The notes under the pieces were generated by a model that worked only from the letters and a program-made list of their open reading frames with translations, had not been told where the DNA came from and did no database searches. A stretch of 10,774 nucleotides of DNA. It comes from Faecalicoccus sp. GTDB taxonomy: Bacteria; Bacillota_I; Bacilli_A; Erysipelotrichales; Erysipelotrichaceae. Shown one piece after another: positions 6,481 to 10,774 of this stretch; positions within the stretch are counted from its first letter, which is position 1, and each line of letters begins with the position of its first letter. The translations under genes and the position numbers were made by a program. The stretch spans positions 1 to 10,774 of the forward strand of contig JAGAWH010000006.1 in assembly GCA_017941505.1 (NCBI GenBank). Direction: 5' to 3'.

Positions 6481-7665
6481 TTACTTTTCGCTGATAATAG
6501 CGATACCAGGTAATGTCTTACCTTCCATGTATTCTAAGGAAGCTCCGCCGCCAGTAGATACATGAGAGAACTTGTCAGCATAACCTAACTGTTTAGCAGC
6601 AGCTGCAGAGTCACCGCCACCGATAACAGTGATAGCACCATCTAATTCAGAGATAGCCTTACATACTAATTCAGTACCAACTGCGAATTTCTTCATTTCG
6701 AATACGCCCATAGGTCCGTTCCAAACAACAGTCTTAGCGCCTTCTAAAGTCTTCTTGAATAATTCAACAGAAGCAGGTCCGATATCTAATCCCATCCATC
6801 CATCAGGGATTTCGCCAGAAGCTGCAACCTTAGTGTTCGCATCTTCAGAGAATGCATCAGCGATTACGTTGTCAATCGGAAGAACAAGCTTGTCGCCTGC
6901 TTTTTCAAGATATTCTTTCGCAAGATCAATCTTATCTTCTTCAACAAGAGAAGAACCGATAGAACCGCCCTGAGCCTTCATGAAGGTATAAGCCATACCA
7001 CCGCCGATGATAACTTTGTCAGCTTTCTTCAATAAGTTATCGATAACGTCGATCTTAGAAGAAACTTTAGAACCACCGATAATAGCGATAAATGGATGAG
7101 CTGGATCATCAACTGCTTTTCCAAGCATAGTAACTTCTTTTTCTACCAGGAAGCCTAAACCGTTTTCTTTAATATTTGTCGGGATTCCTACAGTAGAAGC
7201 ATGCGCACGGTGAACAGAACCAAATGCGTCTTCAACGAAAACGTCACCTAAGCTTGCCCAGTATGCTCCTAATTCAGGATCGTTCTTGCTTTCGCCTTTT
7301 TCGTAACGAGTGTTCTGAACTAATACGATTTCGCCTTCTTTTAATGCGTTAACTGCATCTTCCAATTCCGGTCCGCGGGTAACAGGAACGAAAGTAACCT
7401 TAGTTCCAGGTAATAATTCACCTAAACGAACAGCTACACATTCCAAATTGTTTTTAGCTTTGTCTTCCTCAGTTTTAACTTTACCTAAATGAGAGAATAA
7501 TACAACTTTCGCATTGTTTTCAATCAAGTATTTGATGGTAGGTAAAGCCATAACGATACGGTTGTCATCAGTAATGACACCATCTTTTCTAGGTACGTTA
7601 AAGTCGCAGCGTACCAAAACCTTTTTGCCGGCAACATCAAGGTCTTTTACAGTTCTCTTTGTCAT
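6481..7665 (-). CDS. pgk: Phosphoglycerate kinase
   Basis: Pgk transfers the acyl phosphate of 1,3-bisphosphoglycerate to ADP, the first ATP-yielding step of glycolysis. The 394-residue length is typical of bacterial monomeric enzymes. The N-domain shows the substrate-binding DFNVP at residues 21-25, Arg36, and the FSHLGKVK segment around His59. The C-domain shows the nucleotide-binding GGSKVSSK and GGGMAYTF blocks, WNGPMGVFE, and the GGGDSAAAA glycine-rich motif near residue 347. A GGAGG site lies 7 bases before the ATG, and a clear extended -10 promoter lies 34 bases upstream. rlmH ends only 78 bases upstream with no convincing terminator, so read-through from glyA-rlmH may add to its expression. 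Confidence 0.98.
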   Translation of the reverse strand: MTKRTVKDLDVAGKKVLVRCDFNVPRKDGVITDDNRIVMALPTIKYLIENNAKVVLFSHLGKVKTEEDKAKNNLECVAVRLGELLPGTKVTFVPVTRGPELEDAVNALKEGEIVLVQNTRYEKGESKNDPELGAYWASLGDVFVEDAFGSVHRAHASTVGIPTNIKENGLGFLVEKEVTMLGKAVDDPAHPFIAIIGGSKVSSKIDVIDNLLKKADKVIIGGGMAYTFMKAQGGSIGSSLVEEDKIDLAKEYLEKAGDKLVLPIDNVIADAFSEDANTKVAASGEIPDGWMGLDIGPASVELFKKTLEGAKTVVWNGPMGVFEMKKFAVGTELVCKAISELDGAITVIGGGDSAAAAKQLGYADKFSHVSTGGGASLEYMEGKTLPGIAIISEK

Positions 7666-7698
7666 TATAATTCCTCCTACTGTAATTTTTGCATTTTT

Positions 7699-7727
7699 AT
7701 TATATCACCAGTTAAATTCTATGACTA
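7699..7727 (-). promoter_or_regulatory. Predicted promoter of pgk-tpiA
   Basis: The -35 is TAGTCA (7727-7722), the spacer is 17 bases, and the -10 is a perfect TATAAT (7704-7699) preceded by TGA, giving an extended -10. Start of transcription would be near 7692, which leaves a leader of about 27 bases with GGAGG in it. I see no operator-like repeat around it. This is the best-matching promoter in the window. Confidence 0.8.
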
Positions 7728-7743
7728 GTTTTTAAAGCACATT

Positions 7744-8217
7744 TTACTTATGGTAAGAGCGGTTATGAATGATTGTAAAAGCGCGGTAAATTTGTTCTAA
7801 AATTAGTGTTCGGGTCATCAGATGCGTAAAGGTTAAATCCGATAATTTCCAGCGAATATCCGCACGATTTACAAGCGATTTGTCCGGTCCAAGTGAGCCG
7901 GCAATCACAAATACAATGTGGGAATGATGCATCTGCCAGTCATTTAAATTTTTTGCGAACTGTTCACTGGTCCACATCTTTCCGTGCAGATCCAGCAGGA
8001 TCACAAAGTCATCCGGTTTGATTTTGGAAAGAACCCTTTCGGCTTCTTTTAGCTTGATGAGATTTACCTGTCCTTCCCGTTCGACATGGTCATTGGGCTC
8101 ATCTTTTACCTCTAAAATCTCTACCTTAGAAAAAGACTGCAGTCTTTTTGCGTATTCACGCTCTAAGGACTGCAGTGCTTTGTCTTTATTCTTTCCAATT
8201 GCGATAATTGTGATCAA
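7744..8217 (-). CDS. rlmH: 23S rRNA pseudouridine(1915) N3-methyltransferase RlmH
   Basis: RlmH is a SPOUT-class, SAM-dependent methyltransferase that modifies the pseudouridine at position 1915 of 23S rRNA in assembled ribosomes. The body starts with [14 protein letters not shown] and shows [15 protein letters not shown]. The SAM-binding [11 protein letters not shown] follows (normally GGS-LG, here AGS). The family C-terminus [10 protein letters not shown]...YHK is complete. I chose TTG at 8217, which gives 157 residues, the normal size, and overlaps the glyA stop as TTGA. An ATG at 8280 would add 21 unrelated residues read from inside glyA. There is no good Shine-Dalgarno before the TTG, so translation is probably coupled to glyA. 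The family assignment is firm; the start codon is likely but not certain. Confidence 0.93.
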   Translation of the reverse strand: MITIIAIGKNKDKALQSLEREYAKRLQSFSKVEILEVKDEPNDHVEREGQVNLIKLKEAERVLSKIKPDDFVILLDLHGKMWTSEQFAKNLNDWQMHHSHIVFVIAGSLGPDKSLVNRADIRWKLSDLTFTHLMTRTLILEQIYRAFTIIHNRSYHK

Positions 8218-9440
8218 ATCTGTGCCGTTGCCGGGAATTTGGAAGTAAGTGCCAATACTTCTTCTTTTACCTGTGCGCACACAGCTTCATCATTAGCCTT
8301 TAATACACGAACGATCCATTCAGTTACCTTTTCAAATTCAGCTTCCTTGAATCCGCGGCTTGTCATAGCTGCCGTTCCTAAACGGATACCGCTGGCATAG
8401 AATGGCTTCTGTGTGTCATAAGGAATCGTATTTTTGTTTGCAGTGATACCTGCCTTATCCAGTAATGCTTCTGCATCTTTTCCTGTCATACCGATTGATC
8501 CCATAACATCCAATAAGATCAAATGATTATCGGAACCACCGGATACCATACGGAAGCCGGCTTCGTTAAAGCCTTTTTCCATGACTTTGATATTTTTACA
8601 TACCTGATCGATATAATCGGTAAATTCCGGCTGCATTGCTTCATAAAGCGCAATACCCTTGGCAGCGATTACGTGTTCTAACGGTCCGCCCTGCATACCC
8701 GGGAATACGCGGGAATCCAGTTTCTTGCCCCATTCTTCTTTACAGAAAACCATACCGCCGCGAGGTCCGCGAAGTGTCTTATGCGTTGTAGTTGTTACGA
8801 AATCGGCATAAGGAATCGGGCTTGGATGATGTCCGGTGGCAACTAGGCCTGCGATATGTGCCATATCAACCATTAAGTAACATCCTGCTTTATCTGCAAT
8901 TTCACGTAAACGTTTGAAGTCGATCACACGCGGATAAGCGCTGGCACCGGCAACAATTAATTTCGGCTTTACTTCGAGTGCCTGTTTTTCTAATGCATCA
9001 TAGTCGATTAATTCGGTTTCTTTATTTACCTGATACGGAATGAAGTTATAGAATCTTCCGGAGAAGTTCATGGCATGACCATGAGTTAAATGACCACCGG
9101 AAGTTAAATCCATTCCTAATACTGTATCTCCCGGTTCCAGTACAACATTGTATACTGCCATGTTTGCCTGAGAGCCGGAATGCGGCTGTACGTTTACATA
9201 TTCCGCATTAAAAAGCTTTTTAGCACGCTGGCGGGTTAATTCTTCCGCCATATCTATATTCACACATCCGCCGTAATAACGCTTACCCGGATATCCTTCA
9301 GCATACTTATTGGTTAAACAGCTTCCCTGTGCTTCCATTACTTCTTCGGAAACAAAGTTTTCACTGGCGATAAGTTCGATATTGTTCTGTTGGCGTTCTT
9401 TTTCTTTCTCAATAATTGAGAACATTTCTAAATCTCTCAT
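8214..9440 (-). CDS. glyA: Serine hydroxymethyltransferase
   Basis: GlyA is a PLP enzyme that converts serine and THF to glycine and 5,10-methylene-THF, the main entry to one-carbon metabolism. The 408-residue length is normal. The N-terminal [11 protein letters not shown] block is followed by [23 protein letters not shown], and the HLTHGH loop. The PLP-binding Lys221 lies in [15 protein letters not shown] chose the ATG at 9440, since GGAGG lies 7 bases upstream and the family begins near MRDLEMFSI. An ATG at 9485 would read through the promoter. It is first of a glyA-rlmH pair and starts 84 bases after the hydrolase gene ends. The short leader leaves no room for a riboswitch. Its product feeds folD, which is encoded in the next operon but one. 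Confidence 0.97.
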   Translation of the reverse strand: MRDLEMFSIIEKEKERQQNNIELIASENFVSEEVMEAQGSCLTNKYAEGYPGKRYYGGCVNIDMAEELTRQRAKKLFNAEYVNVQPHSGSQANMAVYNVVLEPGDTVLGMDLTSGGHLTHGHAMNFSGRFYNFIPYQVNKETELIDYDALEKQALEVKPKLIVAGASAYPRVIDFKRLREIADKAGCYLMVDMAHIAGLVATGHHPSPIPYADFVTTTTHKTLRGPRGGMVFCKEEWGKKLDSRVFPGMQGGPLEHVIAAKGIALYEAMQPEFTDYIDQVCKNIKVMEKGFNEAGFRMVSGGSDNHLILLDVMGSIGMTGKDAEALLDKAGITANKNTIPYDTQKPFYASGIRLGTAAMTSRGFKEAEFEKVTEWIVRVLKANDEAVCAQVKEEVLALTSKFPATAQI

Positions 9441-9464
9441 GCTTTTTCCTCCAATATAATCAGC

Positions 9465-9473
9465 ATTGTACCA
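9465..9473 (-). promoter_or_regulatory. Predicted extended -10 promoter of glyA-rlmH
   Basis: TGG followed by TACAAT makes an extended -10. No good -35 is seen at the right spacing: the place is taken by the T-tract of the upstream terminator. Transcription would start near 9458, only a few bases before the GGAGG ribosome site. Confidence 0.55.
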
Positions 9474-9485
9474 CAATATTTTCAC

Positions 9486-9516
9486 AAAAAAAGACTAAAA
9501 CGTCTAGTTTTAGTCT
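9486..9516 (-). terminator. Rho-independent terminator of the Ig-like NlpC/P60 gene
   Basis: Minus-strand AGACTAAAAC and GTTTTAGTCT form a perfect ten-pair stem at 9492-9516 with a five-base loop, followed by seven T. It starts 7 bases after the stop codon of the hydrolase gene. Confidence 0.92.
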
Positions 9517-9523
9517 AAAAACC

Positions 9524-10402
9524 TTATGCTACGTGCACATATGCGATAAAAGGATTTGTACACTCTACACTTGAAATTGCTGTAGTACAGCTCATCCAGC
9601 CACCGTGTACAGCCTGGTTATCACCGATATAAATCGCAACGTGACCGCTGTATACGACAATATCGCCCGGAACCGGAGTATCTGTTACTTCACCGATTTC
9701 AAGATATTCCTCAGGTGCTCCATGAAAATCAATACCGGCAGCCTTCAAAGAATTTGTTACTAACATCGTGCAGTCCTGATCAACACCGAGCTGTGACAGA
9801 GCCGCTTCAACAATTAATTCACCTTTCGGTCTTGTGACTTCTACGGTAATATCTTTGGAACTGATATTTCCTAATGCATCCTGTGCATTCACGGTTAAGG
9901 TATACGTTCCCAAAGTTTTGGTATCCACCTTGCCTTCCACAGTAACCTTCGGTGCGGTATCCGAATTATCCGTAACTTGAATCAATGATTGAAGATCAAA
10001 TTTTGATCCTAACTCTACGCTGTACATGTCCTTCGCATCAATTTTCGGTGCTTCTAAATCCTGTACATTCACGACAATTTCCTTTACGGAATCCTTTTTC
10101 ATATCAGCATCTTTCATGCGTAAAGTAACATTCTGGATTCCCAATTTATTCAGGTCGAGTCCTTCGACCGTAATATCCAATGTTTCGTTTCCAAAATTGA
10201 TGTTAGAGTTATCGCTCTTTTTGATGGTAACCCCCTTGAGTAAATCACCGTATTCTGATTTTAAAACCGGCTCAAGTGAATTTGCGTCACCGCATTCAAC
10301 ATCATACGTAACATTTCGGCCAGCCGCATAAATCGGTGAATTACTCATGAATAATGTTGCCGCAATTAACGATGCAGCTCGATTGTGAATTCCTCTATTC
10401 AT
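9524..10402 (-). CDS. Secreted NlpC/P60-like cell-wall hydrolase with Ig-like modules
   Basis: A 292-residue exported protein. Residues 1-27 are a signal peptide with basic N-terminus (Arg3, Arg8), a hydrophobic core, and an Ala-Ala cleavage region after IYAA. Residues 30-115 and 118-190 look like two beta-rich Ig-like modules. The second, with DNSDTAPK, TYTLTVNAQDALGN and DITVEV, resembles the DUF5011/Big-type adhesion domains. The C-terminal 100 residues form a NlpC/P60-like peptidase with Cys211 in QDCTMLV, His254 in SGHVAIYIG, and His266 in AVHGG. I chose the ATG at 10402 because AGGAGG lies 7 bases upstream and the signal peptide begins there. It resembles the catalytic domain of the acidic hydrolase at 4430-5566. 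Peptidoglycan cleavage is inferred. It has its own promoter and terminator. Confidence 0.85.
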   Translation of the reverse strand: MNRGIHNRAASLIAATLFMSNSPIYAAGRNVTYDVECGDANSLEPVLKSEYGDLLKGVTIKKSDNSNINFGNETLDITVEGLDLNKLGIQNVTLRMKDADMKKDSVKEIVVNVQDLEAPKIDAKDMYSVELGSKFDLQSLIQVTDNSDTAPKVTVEGKVDTKTLGTYTLTVNAQDALGNISSKDITVEVTRPKGELIVEAALSQLGVDQDCTMLVTNSLKAAGIDFHGAPEEYLEIGEVTDTPVPGDIVVYSGHVAIYIGDNQAVHGGWMSCTTAISSVECTNPFIAYVHVA

Positions 10403-10438
10403 CGCTGTTCCTCCTTCTGCTTTCAAAGCATGCCAACG

Positions 10439-10467
10439 ACTTTAGACGTATTTTCGGCTTTTGTCAA
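10439..10467 (-). promoter_or_regulatory. Predicted promoter of the Ig-like NlpC/P60 gene
   Basis: A perfect -35 TTGACA (10467-10462) is followed by a 17-base spacer and a -10 of TAAAGT (10444-10439). Transcription would start near 10432 and give a leader of about 30 bases that carries the AGGAGG site. The terminator of the preceding short unit lies just upstream. Confidence 0.7.
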
Positions 10468-10480
10468 GTTTTTGGAATCC

Positions 10481-10513
10481 AAAAAAAAAAGACAATATAC
10501 TACGTATATTGTC
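10481..10513 (-). terminator. Rho-independent terminator of a unit to the right of the hydrolase
   Basis: Minus-strand GACAATATAC and GTATATTGTC form a perfect ten-pair stem at 10491-10513 with a three-base loop, followed by ten T. No recognisable gene ends here, except the doubtful micro-ORF whose stop touches the hairpin. On the plus strand the hairpin is followed by AAATTTTT, so it may work weakly in both directions. Confidence 0.88.
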
Positions 10514-10592
10514 AAATTTTTCGTTTTGAACCTATATTTTTAAAGATCCTCATTAATCCTGTGCCGGTATAAAAAGCCATCAAAAAAATCAT
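10512..10592 (-). CDS. Possible 26-residue micro-ORF (doubtful)
   Basis: An ATG at 10592 opens a 26-codon frame with a hydrophobic beginning (MIFLMAFY), a Gly/Thr middle, and a basic end (GSKRKI). Its TGA stop touches the base of the terminator at 10491-10513, as real genes in this window do at 129 and 4430. Against it, there is no Shine-Dalgarno, the frame is short enough to arise by chance, and I recognise no family. If translated, it would be a small cationic, membrane-seeking peptide. The transcript could equally be a small RNA. Confidence 0.2.
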   Translation of the reverse strand: MIFLMAFYTGTGLMRIFKNIGSKRKI

Positions 10593-10697
10593 ACTGCTAA
10601 TTTATATGTGAAAGAAAAGGGCTTTCATTTTCGTTTTCAGTATACATTGTTACCGTTTTCTTTCGGGTGATTTTGATGGATGTAAACGCATTCTCTT

Positions 10698-10728
10698 TTT
10701 ATATTTCCGCTTGTAAAATAGTTGTCAA
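10698..10728 (-). promoter_or_regulatory. Promoter candidate of a short leftward transcript
   Basis: A perfect -35 TTGACA lies at 10728-10723. The -10 is either AATATA with a 17-base spacer (10705-10700) or TATAAA with a 19-base spacer (10703-10698). Neither pair is ideal. Transcription would start near 10692 and could end at the hairpin at 10491-10513, which gives a transcript of about 200 bases. Confidence 0.4.
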
Positions 10729-10738
10729 TAAAATAGAT

Positions 10739-10752
10739 CGAACAGTTGTTCG
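10739..10752. promoter_or_regulatory. LexA/DinR-type SOS box
   Basis: CGAACAGTTGTTCG fits the Gram-positive LexA (DinR) half-sites CGAAC and GTTCG with a four-base centre, and is flanked by T and A to make TCGAAC/GTTCGA. It sits inside a longer imperfect 28-base palindrome (10732-10759). The leftward TTGACA begins 10 bases away. To the right, TTTAAT at 10761-10766 could be the -10 of a plus-strand gene starting beyond the window. Confidence 0.6.
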
Positions 10753-10774
10753 ACCTATTGTTTAATACGAATAT

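Larger units (their letters stand above)
10514..10774. other. Intergenic region without a recognisable gene
   Basis: About 260 AT-rich bases. Apart from the micro-ORF, the frames here are short and have no ribosome site. The region holds the SOS-box-like palindrome and a left-facing promoter candidate. I see no tRNA cloverleaf, T-box, or insertion-sequence end. A weak hairpin (TGAAAG and CTTTCA, 10609-10627) is followed by T-rich sequence on the plus strand. Confidence 0.6.

Noticed and set aside
7728..7760. Terminator between rlmH and pgk
   Set aside because: Only a five-pair stem with a G-U pair could be drawn and it is followed by A, not T, on the transcribed strand.
9441..9485. Longer glyA start at 9485, and a riboswitch before glyA
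   Set aside because: The longer frame covers the predicted -10 and ribosome site and adds residues not seen in the family. The leader is too short for a glycine or other riboswitch.
1..10774. Mobile elements, CRISPR arrays, tRNA/rRNA genes, toxin-antitoxin or defence systems
   Set aside because: I looked for terminal inverted repeats, transposase motifs, regularly spaced repeats and cloverleaf ends and found none. The only repeats are coding repeats in the acidic linker.

Overview
The window reads as a compact, ordinary chromosomal segment from a low-GC Gram-positive bacterium (Bacillota). Extended -10 promoters, strong AGGAGG ribosome binding sites, short U-tract terminators, a DUF951 gene next to ychF, and Gram-positive-type secreted cell-wall hydrolases all point there. 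The protein sequences look most like Erysipelotrichia, but that is an impression without a search. All twelve well-supported genes lie on the minus strand, so transcription runs from high to low coordinates.

Layout in the direction of transcription. (1) 10774-10403 is non-coding or nearly so. It holds a near-ideal LexA/DinR-type SOS box at the right edge, a TTGACA promoter-like site facing left, a possible 26-residue micro-ORF, a strong hairpin terminator, and the promoter of the next gene. (2) 10402-9524 encodes a secreted NlpC/P60-like hydrolase with Ig-like modules, ending in a terminator. (3) 9440-7744 holds glyA and rlmH, with the rlmH TTG start overlapping the glyA stop. (4) 7665-5699 holds pgk and tpiA from their own extended -10 promoter, ending in a terminator. 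(5) 5566-4430 encodes a second secreted NlpC/P60-like hydrolase with a wall-binding-like repeat and a long, very acidic Glu/Val/Pro/Ala linker. (6) 4388-129 is a tightly packed seven-gene operon: nitroreductase, ispF, dtd, folD, a DUF951 gene, ychF and an M50 membrane protease. Most junctions overlap or are only a few bases apart, and a terminator overlaps the last stop codon.

Functionally this is housekeeping: glycolysis (pgk, tpiA), one-carbon metabolism (glyA, folD), ribosome and tRNA quality (rlmH, dtd, ychF), isoprenoid synthesis (ispF), plus two envelope enzymes. The two hydrolases are related to each other and share an unusual Cys-Thr active-site context. I see no mobile element, CRISPR array, tRNA, rRNA or defence system. 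The least explained parts are the SOS-box/short-transcript region at the right edge, the variable acidic linker, and intergenic regions in which promoters are nested in the upstream gene's terminator.
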